From Paludisphaera borealis (GTDB lineage: Bacteria; Planctomycetota; Planctomycetia; Isosphaerales; Isosphaeraceae): 64,000 nt of DNA. Positions 1 to 8,568 of the stretch are shown here, one piece after another. Positions within the stretch are counted from its first letter, which is position 1, and every line of letters starts with the position of its first letter. The stretch spans positions 1,364,001 to 1,428,000 of the forward strand of contig NZ_CP019082.1 in NCBI RefSeq assembly GCF_001956985.1, in the 5' to 3' direction. The notes beneath the pieces are model-generated. The model made no database searches, had not been told where the DNA came from, and saw only the letters and a list, made by a program, of their open reading frames with translations. The translations under genes and the position numbers were made by a program.

Positions 1-1167
1 GGCCCAGTAGCCTTCGCCGATATCGGCCTGGTAGCCCGACATCTCGGTTCCCGGCACGCGGACGCTGCGGAACTGGACGCCGCTGTTGCCCGAGCCGTTG
101 ATCAGGCGGAACGAGAGGGATAGGACGAAATCGCGATACGGTTCCTTGAACGCCAGAAACTCGTTGTGGTCGAGCCCGTTCGACTTGCCGACGAGCAGGC
201 CGTCGCGGACCGCCCAGACCGACGTATCGCCTTCCCAGCCGGTCAGGTCCTTGCCGTTGAACATCGGCGTATAGCCGGCCGTCTCGACGACCGGGGGCTC
301 GCCACCGAGCCTGCGCAGCCAGTTGGTGATGATCGTCGCGGTATACGTCCCCCCCAGGTTTCCGGGCGTTCCCGGCGTGGAGGAATAGCTGCCGTCCGAG
401 TGTCGGCAGCGGGCGATGAAACCGAGCAGGCGGTCGACGTCGGGCTTCTCTTTGAGCATGAAGAGCGCCCGCATGACGCGGTAGCTGCTGCCAAGGTCGG
501 ACGGTCCGCCGTTCTTCGACCAGCCGCCGTCGGCCTGCTGTCCGGCCTTGATCGCGGCGACCGCCATCTCGGAGTTTTGGAGCGTGGCGCCGGTGCGTAG
601 CACGGTGGCGGCGTAGGTCCCCGCGTTAAACGCCGCGTCCGCGCCGCCGCCGAAACCGCCGTCGGGCTGTCGGAGCTTGTGGAACGGCTCCAGCCACCGC
701 TCGAAGTCGGGTGATTTGGCACCGACGGCTTCGAGAGCCGCGATCGCCAGCCGAACCTCCTCGAACGCCTTGGAGTTGTCGTGGAAGTAGGCGATCGCGG
801 AGTCGATCATCTTCTGATCGGCGATTTTGAGTTCGGCCGCCGCCATGAGGCCGGACGAGGTCGTCAGCGAGTCGGGCTTGCCGCCCGGCGTCTGGGCGAA
901 GCCGCCGCCTTCGACCTGGCACGACTTCACGAACTTGATGCACCCGATCACGTCAGGGACCGAGCCGCCGACGTAGTGGAGAATCCGGAGCGCCGTGCTC
1001 GTCGAACCGAGCGACGAGGGCTGTCCGGCCGCCGCTCCGAAGCCGCCGTCCTTGTTCTGGAGGGCCGCCACGTAGGCCGCGGTCTGGGCGAAATCGGCCG
1101 GCGATTGCGCCCGGGCGAAGGTGCCGCAGACGAGGCCGACGGCGAGGGTTGCAATCAAGCGTCTCAT
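1..1167 (-). CDS. Secreted toroid-repeat protein fused to DUF1080, 3' end cut by window
   Basis: The reading frame is open from an ATG at 1167 to the left edge of the window, so the C-terminus is missing (389 residues visible). Residues 1-20 look like a signal peptide (MRRLIATLAVGLVCGTFARA). Residues ~25-290 hold five repeats of the kind seen in prenyltransferase/terpene-cyclase alpha-alpha toroids, each with a core such as KDGGFG, EGGGFA, PDGGFG, ADGGWS or SDGSYS. From ~295 a DUF1080 (3-keto-disaccharide hydrolase/LamG-like) domain begins with PMFNGKDLTGW and continues through GNSGVQFRS and GYQADIGEGYW. DUF1080 is common in planctomycete secreted carbohydrate-processing proteins. The toroid lacks the DxDD cyclase motif in the visible part, so it is probably a scaffold or binding module. 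It is divergent from the amidohydrolase gene, with 219 bp between the two starts. Confidence 0.85.
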   Translation of the reverse strand, partial: MRRLIATLAVGLVCGTFARAQSPADFAQTAAYVAALQNKDGGFGAAAGQPSSLGSTSTALRILHYVGGSVPDVIGCIKFVKSCQVEGGGFAQTPGGKPDSLTTSSGLMAAAELKIADQKMIDSAIAYFHDNSKAFEEVRLAIAALEAVGAKSPDFERWLEPFHKLRQPDGGFGGGADAAFNAGTYAATVLRTGATLQNSEMAVAAIKAGQQADGGWSKNGGPSDLGSSYRVMRALFMLKEKPDVDRLLGFIARCRHSDGSYSSTPGTPGNLGGTYTATIITNWLRRLGGEPPVVETAGYTPMFNGKDLTGWEGDTSVWAVRDGLLVGKSNGLDHNEFLAFKEPYRDFVLSLSFRLINGSGNSGVQFRSVRVPGTEMSGYQADIGEGYWA

Positions 1168-1386
1168 GGTGCGCAGGCTCCCGTTGGAAATCTCGACGGA
1201 GGATCGAGCCCGCGGGACGCCGGCGACCCTCTTTGGTCCTCAGTCTGCCACGCCCTCAAGGTCTCGGCAACCACCTAGTCGGCGTCGAATGGAATCGTTC
1301 GGCCGGAACGGATAAGATCCTGGATAAGCAGAGATCCATCACTGTCTCTCGCAATCTTCGATCAACATCCCCGGCGAGGTCCTCTG

Positions 1387-4300
1387 ATGAACAGCGCGTT
1401 TCTTGGGCCGGCGACCGAACGCCTCGAATTTCGGAAGTCGGCCCTCTCAGCGACACTTCGGCTTGTTCTGGCCGCGGCGCTGTTCGGTCTGGTTCCGACC
1501 CGCCAGGCCGACGCCGCCGAGGATGCGGGGGGCGGCCCGGAGTTTCCGACCGCTTTCGCGGTCAAGGACGCCAGGCTCGTCGTCGCGCCCGGGAAGGTCG
1601 TCGAGAATGGCGTGCTGGTCATTCGCGACGGACGGATCGAAGCGGCCGGCGCGTCGAAGGACGTGACGATTCCCTACGACGCCGAGGTGATCGACGGCAA
1701 GGGCCTGGTCGTCTATCCCGGCTTCATCGACCTGTACACGACGGCCGGTCAGAAGTCGGGCGTCGAGCGTTCGGCGACGGGTCGAGGCGAGCAGGTCCAG
1801 CTCTCCGAACCGACTGTCGCCGCGACCCCCGCCGACAACCGCAAGGGGCTGACGCCCGAGTTCGAGACGGCCTCCGCCCTCGACCTGAACGACGGTTTCG
1901 CCGAGCCCCGCCGCCGGCTGGGTTTCACCGACCTGCTCTCGGCGCCGTCGGGCGCGATCGCCACCGGCCAGAGCGCCCTGGTCAGCCTGAGCGGCCAGCC
2001 GCGCCGCGAGGCGCTCATCAAGTCGCCCATCGCGCTGCACATTCACCTCGCTCCTCCCAACGAGCCCGCGTCGTCTTCCGCCGACTCCCCCGCCCCGGGC
2101 CGTCGCCGGGGCTCCTCGCGCGGGCCTGGGCCGACCGAGAGCCCCTTTCCATCGGTCTTGATGGGGTCGATCTCCCATCTCCGGCAGGCGATGAGCGACG
2201 CCGAGCATCACCACCAACTGCTCGAATACGAGAAGGCCGGCGGCGCGGTCCGCGCCGGATTCGACCCCTCGCTCGAAACCCTCTGGAAGGCGCGCACCAG
2301 GGCGCTGCCCGTCTGGTGGCAGGCCGACACCCGCGATGAGATCCACCGGGCGCTCGACCTGGCGAAGGAATTCGGCGCGTCGGCCGTGATCGTCGGCGGT
2401 CGCGAAGCCTACAAGGTCGTCGACCGGCTGAAGGCGGAAAAGGTCGCCGTCGTCCTTCGCCTCGATTTCCCCGAAGAGCCCAAGGTCCCGACCGAGGAAG
2501 AGTACCGCAAAAAGTCGGACATCGACCGTGACGAGCCGCTGAAGGTGCTCGCCGATCGCCGGGACACATGGAAGGCGCAGGTCGCCTCCGCCGCCAGCCT
2601 GGCGAAAGCCGGAGTTCCCTTCGCCCTGGGGACCGAGGGGGTGGAGAAGCTTGATAACGTGCCCGCCCAGGTGCGGGCGTTGATCGCCGCGGGCCTGACC
2701 GCCGACCAGGCGCTCGATGGACTCACGCGCGGGGCCGCGATCCTCGTCGGCCTCGAAAACCGTCTGGGAACCCTCGACGTCGGCAAACTCGCCCACGTCG
2801 TCGTCTTCTCGGCCCCGTTCCACGACGTGAAGGCCAAGGTAAAGTACGTCTTCGTCGACGGCCGGAAATTCGAGGTCAAGCAGTCCGAGCCCGGCGCCGG
2901 CCGCGCCGGCGGACGCCGAGGACAAGCCGGGGATGCACCGAAACCCGGCGAGGAGAAAGCCAAGGACGCCGAACCCGACAAGAAGGAAGAACCGAGCAAA
3001 CCGGACGCCGAGAAAAAGCCCGAGGCTGAGAAGAAGCCGGACGCGGAGAAGAAACCGGATGCCGAAAAGAAGCCGGACGCCGAGAAGAAGCCGGACGCTG
3101 AGAAGAAGTCCGAAGCCAAGCCGAAGAAGGAGGACGTCAAGCCCGAGCCGTTCCACGACCTGGCGACGGAGTTCGACGCCGACCGGCGGCCGGCGATCAA
3201 GACGGGCGGAAGCGTGCTCATCAAGGACGCCGTGATTCTGACCGTGACCAAGGGGACGATCCCCAAGGGGTCGATTCTCATCGAGAACGGCAAGATCCGG
3301 GCGATCGGACCGGACGTGAAGGCCGCGCCCGAGGTCCCGGTGATCGATGCCTCGGGCCTGGTCGCCATGCCTGGGATCATCGACACGCACTCGCATATCG
3401 CCGTTCAGGGGGGCGTGAACGAGATCAGCCTGTCGGTCGTGCCCGACGTCGGGATCAAGGACGTGATCACGGGCGACGACGTGTCGATCTACCGCGCCGC
3501 GGCTGGCGGCACGACGACGGCCCGCGTCCTCCACGGGTCGGCCAACACGATCGGCGGCCAGGACGCCGTCATCAAGATGCGATACGGGCAGCCCGGCCGC
3601 GATTTGATCCTCAGAGACGGTCCGCAGGGGGTGAAATTCGCTCTCGGAGAGAACGTGACCCGCGTTTCGGGCCGGTTCCCCAACACGCGGATGGGCGTCG
3701 AGCTGGTCATCACGCAGGCCTTCGAGGAAGCCCGGACCTATCAGTCGACCTGGAAGGCGTACAACGACAAGATCGCCAAGCTGGGGGCCGAAAAGGCCGG
3801 GCCGCCGCCGCGCCGTGATTTCCGGCTCGAAGCCCTGGCGCGGATGCTCGAAGGCTCGATCAAGGTCCACAGCCATTGCTACCGGGCCGACGAGATCATC
3901 ATGCTGCTGCGGACCGCCGAGAAGTTCGGCGTTCGGGTTCAGTCGTTGCAGCACGTCCTGGAAGGCTACAAGGTCGCGCCCGAGATCGCCGCCCACGGCG
4001 CGAGCGCGTCGACGTTCTCCGACTGGTGGGCTTACAAGGTCGAGGCGTTCGACGCGATCCCGTTCAACGCGGCGCTTCTGTCCCGCGCCGGCGTCAATGT
4101 TTGCATCAACAGCGACAGCGAAGAGCTGATCCGCCACCTCAACATCGAAGCCGCCAAGATGGTCAAGTACGGCGGCGCGACCGAGGACCAGGCGCTCGCG
4201 ATGATCACGATCAACCCCGCCCGCGAGCTGGGGCGCGAGGATCGGATCGGCTCGCTGGAGGTCGGCAAGGACGGCGACGTGGCCCTGTTCAACGGCCATC

Positions 4301-5802
4301 CGTTCGACGGCTTCTCTCGTTGCGAGCTGACCCTGATCGACGGCGAAGTCTACTTCCAGCGGCCCCAGGTCGACGGCAAGTTCGCCGTCCGGCCCGGCGA
4401 CCACGCCAAGATGCCGCAACCGGCCGAGGCGGCCCGAGGGCGCAAGCTGGATGTCGCGTCCCAGCCCAAACAGCACTACGCGCTGGTCGGGGCGACGCTG
4501 CATCCGGTCAGCGGCCCGACGATCGAGAACGGTGTGCTCGTCGTGGCGGAAGGCAAGATCGCCCTGATCGGTCCCGCCGGGACGCCGATCCCGCCCGAGG
4601 CCCAGACGCTCGACCTCAAGGGGCTCGACGTCTGGCCCGGCATGATCGACGCCGGCACGGACCTCGGCCTCTCCGAGATCGGCAGCCTCAACGTGACGCG
4701 AGACCACGCCGAGATCGGCCACTATCAGCCCGAACTGCTCACGAGCACCGCGCTCCGGGCCGACAGCGTGCATATCCCCGTGACCCGCGCCAACGGGATT
4801 CTCTCCGCCCTGGTCGAACCGAACGGCGGCTTGATCTCGGGACGGGCGAGCCTGATCAACCTCCGGGGCTGGGTGCCTCGCGAGATGGTGGCGATCGACC
4901 CGGCGGGCCTGTCCGTCTCGATTCCAGGCTACACCATCCGCCGCCCGGGCCAGGGCGGAAACGCCGGCCAGACCGACCCGAATGCCGAGCGCAAGGAACG
5001 GATTGAGTCGCTCAAGGAAGAGTTCCGCAAGGCGAGCCGCTACGCCGAGGTCGTCGCCAGGGCGCGCGAGAAGGGTGAAGCCGGGCCGAAGCCCGACCTG
5101 CGGCTGGAGGCCCTGGCGCCCTACTCTCGGGGCGAGAAGCTGGTTCTGCTGCACGCCGAGAACCGCGTGGAGATCCTTGACGCCTTGGCCTTCGCCCGCG
5201 ACTTGAAGCTCAAGGCGGTTCTCACCGGGGCGTTGGAGGCGTGGAAGGCGGTCGACGAGATCAAGAAGTCCGGGATGGCGGTGATCGTCGGCGGCACGCT
5301 CCACGCGCGGTTCCGCGAGCACGACCCGTACGACGCGGGCTTCGCTAACCCCGCCCGGCTGCACGCGGCGGGAATTCCGTTCGCCATCCGTTCCAAGGAC
5401 GGAGGCTTCTCACCGGCGACCAACGGCCGGAATCTGCCTTACGAGGCGGCTGCGGCCGTCGCCTTCGGTCTGCCGGCGGACGTGGCGCTCAAGGCTGTCA
5501 CGCTCGCTCCAGCGCAGATCCTGGGGGTCGGCGATCAGCTCGGCTCGCTCGAAGCCGGCAAGCGCGCCAACCTGGTCGTCACCGCCGGCGACATCCTTCA
5601 ACCGACGACCGAGGTCCTCGGCCTATTCATCGATGGCAAGCCCCTCACGCCCGAGAGTCGCCACACCCGGCTGTTCGCCGAGTACGGCCGACGGCTCGAC
5701 GAGGTGAAGGCCGGAACCGCCCCCCTGGGCCTCGAACGCCCGGCCGGCAAGACGGGGACCGTTTCAGAGCGAATCGCGGGACGATCAAGCGGCGCGAACT
5801 GA
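1387..5802 (+). CDS. Secreted triple-module amidohydrolase family protein
   Basis: The product is 1471 residues, about three times the length of a normal amidohydrolase. A signal peptide is likely around residues 20-43 (SATLRLVLAAALFGLVPTRQ). Three amidohydrolase-superfamily modules follow, each opening with the beta-sandwich pattern of 'ENG-LVI-GKI-IG': module 1 at ~50-505, module 2 at ~605-1015 and module 3 at ~1030-1460. Only module 2 has the metal-binding HxH (GIIDTHSHIA), further His residues (KVHSHCY, LQHVLEG) and a catalytic-type Asp (INSDSEE). Module 1 reads FIDLYTT and module 3 reads MIDAGTDLG where HxH is expected, so both look catalytically dead. Six tandem PDAEKK-like hexapeptides separate modules 1 and 2. 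It is probably a periplasmic hydrolase of cyclic amides or dipeptides (imidazolonepropionase-like); the substrate is unknown. The ATG at 1387 follows GAGGTCCTCTG. Confidence 0.9.
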   Translation: MNSAFLGPATERLEFRKSALSATLRLVLAAALFGLVPTRQADAAEDAGGGPEFPTAFAVKDARLVVAPGKVVENGVLVIRDGRIEAAGASKDVTIPYDAEVIDGKGLVVYPGFIDLYTTAGQKSGVERSATGRGEQVQLSEPTVAATPADNRKGLTPEFETASALDLNDGFAEPRRRLGFTDLLSAPSGAIATGQSALVSLSGQPRREALIKSPIALHIHLAPPNEPASSSADSPAPGRRRGSSRGPGPTESPFPSVLMGSISHLRQAMSDAEHHHQLLEYEKAGGAVRAGFDPSLETLWKARTRALPVWWQADTRDEIHRALDLAKEFGASAVIVGGREAYKVVDRLKAEKVAVVLRLDFPEEPKVPTEEEYRKKSDIDRDEPLKVLADRRDTWKAQVASAASLAKAGVPFALGTEGVEKLDNVPAQVRALIAAGLTADQALDGLTRGAAILVGLENRLGTLDVGKLAHVVVFSAPFHDVKAKVKYVFVDGRKFEVKQSEPGAGRAGGRRGQAGDAPKPGEEKAKDAEPDKKEEPSKPDAEKKPEAEKKPDAEKKPDAEKKPDAEKKPDAEKKSEAKPKKEDVKPEPFHDLATEFDADRRPAIKTGGSVLIKDAVILTVTKGTIPKGSILIENGKIRAIGPDVKAAPEVPVIDASGLVAMPGIIDTHSHIAVQGGVNEISLSVVPDVGIKDVITGDDVSIYRAAAGGTTTARVLHGSANTIGGQDAVIKMRYGQPGRDLILRDGPQGVKFALGENVTRVSGRFPNTRMGVELVITQAFEEARTYQSTWKAYNDKIAKLGAEKAGPPPRRDFRLEALARMLEGSIKVHSHCYRADEIIMLLRTAEKFGVRVQSLQHVLEGYKVAPEIAAHGASASTFSDWWAYKVEAFDAIPFNAALLSRAGVNVCINSDSEELIRHLNIEAAKMVKYGGATEDQALAMITINPARELGREDRIGSLEVGKDGDVALFNGHPFDGFSRCELTLIDGEVYFQRPQVDGKFAVRPGDHAKMPQPAEAARGRKLDVASQPKQHYALVGATLHPVSGPTIENGVLVVAEGKIALIGPAGTPIPPEAQTLDLKGLDVWPGMIDAGTDLGLSEIGSLNVTRDHAEIGHYQPELLTSTALRADSVHIPVTRANGILSALVEPNGGLISGRASLINLRGWVPREMVAIDPAGLSVSIPGYTIRRPGQGGNAGQTDPNAERKERIESLKEEFRKASRYAEVVARAREKGEAGPKPDLRLEALAPYSRGEKLVLLHAENRVEILDALAFARDLKLKAVLTGALEAWKAVDEIKKSGMAVIVGGTLHARFREHDPYDAGFANPARLHAAGIPFAIRSKDGGFSPATNGRNLPYEAAAAVAFGLPADVALKAVTLAPAQILGVGDQLGSLEAGKRANLVVTAGDILQPTTEVLGLFIDGKPLTPESRHTRLFAEYGRRLDEVKAGTAPLGLERPAGKTGTVSERIAGRSSGAN
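3001..3108 (+). repeat. Six in-frame 18-bp tandem repeats (PDAEKK linker)
   Basis: Six 18-nt units encode PDAEKK, PEAEKK and four more PDAEKK, inside a longer Lys/Glu/Ala/Pro-rich stretch (about residues 515-585) of the triple amidohydrolase. The units are highly alike at the DNA level, so copy number probably varies by slippage. As protein it should be a charged, flexible or helical linker between the degenerate first module and the active second one. Confidence 0.9.
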
Positions 5803-5816
5803 GACGCGGCGGACTC

Positions 5817-5838
5817 GACCGGCTCGCGCGGGCCGGTC
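5817..5838. terminator. Hairpin between convergent genes
   Basis: GACCGGC (5817-5823) pairs perfectly with GCCGGTC (5832-5838) around an 8-nt loop. It lies 15 bp past the amidohydrolase stop and 19 bp before the end of the convergent receiver gene. There is no T-tract, so it may act as a bidirectional barrier rather than a classical intrinsic terminator. Confidence 0.45.
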
Positions 5839-5856
5839 AGGCGGGGCCGGAGGATT

Positions 5857-6345
5857 TCAAGCCAGCGAGGCAGCCACCGGGCCCCGGAACGCGGGCTTTC
5901 CCGAGGCTGCGGCCTCGGAGTGGATTTCGTGCGATCTTCGGCCGGCGGGAGCCCGTGCAATCAAGCCGTCGACGATCGCATCGAGACGGTCGCCGTGCTC
6001 GGCCTCGCAGAGATACTCCTCGACGCCCATCCGGAACAGAATGGTCGCCTGTTCCGTTGAGTAGCCGTTCACCATGACCAGTACGGGCGCCGGCCGCGGA
6101 CTGACGGAGTTGGCCCAGAGCAAAAGGTCGAACTGCTCGTAGGAAAATTCCTCGCCGTCAACATGGACGACGATCAACTGCGGCTCGACGACTTCGAGCA
6201 AGCGCCCGGCCTCTTCCATGGACTCGGCCACGATGAGCCTCCTCTGGCCCATCGCGTGCAAGACCGGACGCATGCCGACCAACCACTCGGATCGGCGCGT
6301 GATCGTAAGAATCGTCATGTTTCGCATGCTTGGGTAATTCCTCAT
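5857..6345 (-). CDS. Degenerate response-regulator receiver protein
   Basis: The product is a stand-alone domain of about 160 residues with the alternating beta/alpha pattern of a CheY-like receiver (MTILTITRRSEWLVGMRP..., PQLIVVHVDGEE, PAPVLVMVNGYS, GVEEYLCEAEHGDRLDAIVDGLI). The usual phosphoacceptor context after strand 3 is altered (VVHVDGEE) and the conserved Lys of the KPF motif is absent (EYLCEAE). It therefore looks like a pseudo-receiver that senses or binds without standard phosphorylation. No histidine kinase is adjacent. The start is uncertain: in-frame ATGs lie at 6345, 6327 and 6318, and the fold begins at the last of these. It converges on the amidohydrolase gene. Confidence 0.6.
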   Translation of the reverse strand: MRNYPSMRNMTILTITRRSEWLVGMRPVLHAMGQRRLIVAESMEEAGRLLEVVEPQLIVVHVDGEEFSYEQFDLLLWANSVSPRPAPVLVMVNGYSTEQATILFRMGVEEYLCEAEHGDRLDAIVDGLIARAPAGRRSHEIHSEAAASGKPAFRGPVAASLA

Positions 6346-6920
6346 GGGCTCAGACGTCGTCCTTGAAGCGTGACCCATTCCACGTATCGACGCGGCTTCG
6401 CGTTGGATCTCAACATCATCTCGGGGGGGGCCGGCCTCGAGTCTGTTGAGAAGAACCGCGAAACGCGCTGTGCGACGACAGTGGACTTCGGAAAAGTAGT
6501 GCAAGGCTAATCATCGGCGTCATTCTTACAACTGAGAACTTAGAAGAAGAATCGCTTCGAGGAGGCCTAATTCTTTTTAAGACGAGCGGCGGGAGATACT
6601 TAAAATGAGGTATGTGAGGATTTTGTGAGCTAGCCTGAGGGCCTGTATGTATTTTTTTCAAGAGTAAGCGAAAGGGCCGAAACGGGTGACGAGCCGAAAC
6701 GTGATGTGGTTTTTCGGAATCATTCCTCATAATTCGGGGATGCTGGCAAGGGTGCTTGGTGGAGCTGGCGGACGCGCGGAAAGAGCTCTCCACGATCTCG
6801 ATCGCAGTTCGGTAGTAAACTGATAATGGAGGATTCTTGAAGTCGTCCGGCGTCTTTGGCAAACCGCCTGTTGGATTGGATGAGAAGGGGACGAGGCCCT
6901 TCGGCCACGCGCCGACGGCT
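6346..6920. other. Intergenic region, no gene supported
   Basis: This stretch lies upstream of the receiver gene and left of the IS110 island. Around 6520-6730 it is visibly richer in A/T than its surroundings. Possible reading frames are short, lack convincing ribosome binding sites and resemble no family I know. It presumably holds the receiver gene's promoter, but no clear -35/-10 pair stands out. Confidence 0.5.
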
Positions 6921-7150
6921 CGCGAAAACCGCGCGAAGGAACCCAATTCGTGGTGGGTGGTAGGCGGCCGGGAGTGGGACAAGCCGGGCCCGGGCCTCCC
7001 GCGGTTCACGAAAACCGCGCGAAGGAACGGTCATGAGCCTTTGGCTCAACCCGTCCCATGAAAATGGGGTCGGGTTGGGTTATGCTGCGGATGTCCGGCC
7101 CTGGGCGAGAGGCCGTCATTGGCTTTGGTGTCGCGAACCCGCGAAGGAAC
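6921..7150 (+). repeat. Left cluster of spaced 20-bp repeats
   Basis: Three related motifs with the core GCGAAGGAAC occur at 6921-6942, 7007-7028 and 7131-7150. The first two share CGAAAACCGCGCGAAGGAAC. Spacing between starts is 86 and 124 bp. They resemble the GCGCGAACGAAGCCAACG motifs to the right of the transposase, so the IS110 element appears to sit in, or to have spread, a family of short interspersed repeats. They are not coding. Confidence 0.6.
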
Positions 7151-7302
7151 TTGGTCCCGGCCTCGGCTCGACTTCATGTCGAACCCCGTCCTGTCGCCCC
7201 CCGGAAGCGGGGGAGCACGTAGAAGAAACTGCTTTACGCCCCGAGGTCGTCCCACCGGCTCGGACTGCTTCGTTTCCGACCACTCGAGTTGGAGGGGACG
7301 TC
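7035..7302 (+). ncRNA. Candidate IS110 bridge-type RNA leader
   Basis: Five short hairpins follow one another in the ~270 nt before the transposase start: GAGCC/GGCTC (7035-7047); AACCCG plus CCCAT with ATGGG plus CGGGTT (7048-7076); CGGCC/GGCCG (7096-7115); TCGAC/GTCGA (7168-7182); and CCCCC/GGGGG (7197-7213). Elements of the IS110 group are known to express a non-coding bridge RNA from the region between the left end and the recombinase gene; it pairs with target and donor DNA. Position and hairpin density match that architecture. The guide loops cannot be assigned without the target and circular-junction sequences. Confidence 0.4.
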
Positions 7303-8451
7303 ATGGACATCGTTCACGATCGCTGCGCCGGGCTCGACGTCCACAAGAAGACCGTCGTCGCCTGCGTCCGCCACATCAACCCCGACGGCTCGGTCGCCTC
7401 GGTGGTCCACACCTTCGGCACGATGACCGCCGACCTGCTGGCCCTGGCCGACTGGCTCGACGCCCACGGCGTCCGCGAGGTCGCCATGGAGAGCACGGGC
7501 GTCTACTGGAAGCCGATCTTCCACATCCTGGAAGGGCGATTCGACGTGATGCTGGTCAACGCCGGGCGGCTCAAGCAGGTCCCCGGCCGCAAGACCGACG
7601 TCAAGGACGCCGAGTGGATCGCCCAGTTGCTCCAGCACGGCCTGCTGTCGCCCAGCTTCATCCCCAAGCCGGAGATCCGCGAGCTTCGCGACCTGACCCG
7701 GCAGCGCACCGAGTTGGTCCGCGACCGCGCCGCGGTGGCCAATCGCCTCCAGAAGACGCTGGAGGACGCCAACGTCAAGCTGGGGTCGGTGGCCAGCGAC
7801 GTCCTGGGGGCCTCGGGGCGCGCCATGATCCGGGCGATCATCGACGGCCAGGACGACCCGGAGAAGCTGGCCGATCTGGCCAAGCAGCGGCTCCGGGGCA
7901 AGATCCCCGAGCTGAGGCGGGCGCTGTTGGGCCGGGTCACCGACCACCACCGCTTCGTGCTCCGGCTGCTGACGGATCAGATCGACGCGTTGGAACGCCT
8001 GATCGAGCGGCTGGACGAGCGGATCGACGAGGCCATGAGGCCGTTCGACGAGGCGGCGGGCCGGCTCCAGGGGATCCCCGGAGTGGGGGATCGGGCGGCG
8101 GAGGTGATCGTGGGGGAGATCGGGCCGGACGTGGAGTCGTTCCCGACCGCGGGCCACCTCTGCTCCTGGGCGGGGCTGTGCCCGGGCAACGACCAAAGCG
8201 CCGGCAAACGCCGCAGCGGCAAGACGACCAAGGGGAGTCCGTGGCTGCGTTCGCTCCTGGTGCAGTCGGCGTGGTCGGCCAGCCACGCCAAGAACACCGC
8301 CTTCAGCATCTGCTACCGTCGATGGGTCCCACGACTCGGGAAAAAGAAGGCTCTGATCGCCGTGGCGCACAAGATCCTGGTGGTGATCTGGCACCTGCTC
8401 AAGAACGGGGCCGACTACCGCGAACGCCAACTACCAGCCCCTGCAGCCTGA
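7303..8451 (+). CDS. IS110-family transposase (DEDD recombinase)
   Basis: The product is 382 residues, typical for the family. The N-terminal RuvC-like DEDD domain shows GLDVHKKTVVACV (first Asp), AMESTGVYWKP (Glu) and KTDVKDAEWIAQLL (last Asp pair). The C-terminal Transposase_20 (IS116/IS110/IS902) domain shows LQGIPGVGDRAAEVIVGEIG, with a helix-hairpin-helix look, then SWAGLCPGNDQSAGKRRSG containing the conserved serine region. The start at 7303 was chosen over in-frame codons further upstream because GGAGGGG lies 5 nt before it and the protein begins MDIVHDRCAGLDVH as expected. The upstream in-frame extension is the presumed RNA leader. Confidence 0.93.
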   Translation: MDIVHDRCAGLDVHKKTVVACVRHINPDGSVASVVHTFGTMTADLLALADWLDAHGVREVAMESTGVYWKPIFHILEGRFDVMLVNAGRLKQVPGRKTDVKDAEWIAQLLQHGLLSPSFIPKPEIRELRDLTRQRTELVRDRAAVANRLQKTLEDANVKLGSVASDVLGASGRAMIRAIIDGQDDPEKLADLAKQRLRGKIPELRRALLGRVTDHHRFVLRLLTDQIDALERLIERLDERIDEAMRPFDEAAGRLQGIPGVGDRAAEVIVGEIGPDVESFPTAGHLCSWAGLCPGNDQSAGKRRSGKTTKGSPWLRSLLVQSAWSASHAKNTAFSICYRRWVPRLGKKKALIAVAHKILVVIWHLLKNGADYRERQLPAPAA

Positions 8452-8568
8452 CACATGGCCCGGAAGATTTTCAGAAGAACCCAATTCTCGGGGACGGTCG
8501 GGGGACGGTCGCTCGGCCGATCGATGGCCCGGACAGGGGGCGAGCGGACCCAAATCGAGGGGGTTTTC

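Larger units (their letters stand above)
7031..8455 (+). mobile_element. IS110-family insertion sequence (ends approximate)
   Basis: The element is defined by a full-length IS110-type transposase plus a structured upstream leader. IS110 elements do not carry classical terminal inverted repeats and move through a circular intermediate, so the exact ends cannot be set by eye; these boundaries cover the leader hairpins and the transposase only. The flanks on both sides carry similar short repeats. The transposase is intact, with no frameshift, so the copy may be active. Confidence 0.7.

Noticed and set aside
1447..5364. 1305-codon open frame on the minus strand
   Set aside because: It is antisense to the amidohydrolase gene; its Arg/Asp/Val-rich text has no domain and arises from the GC-rich codon pattern.
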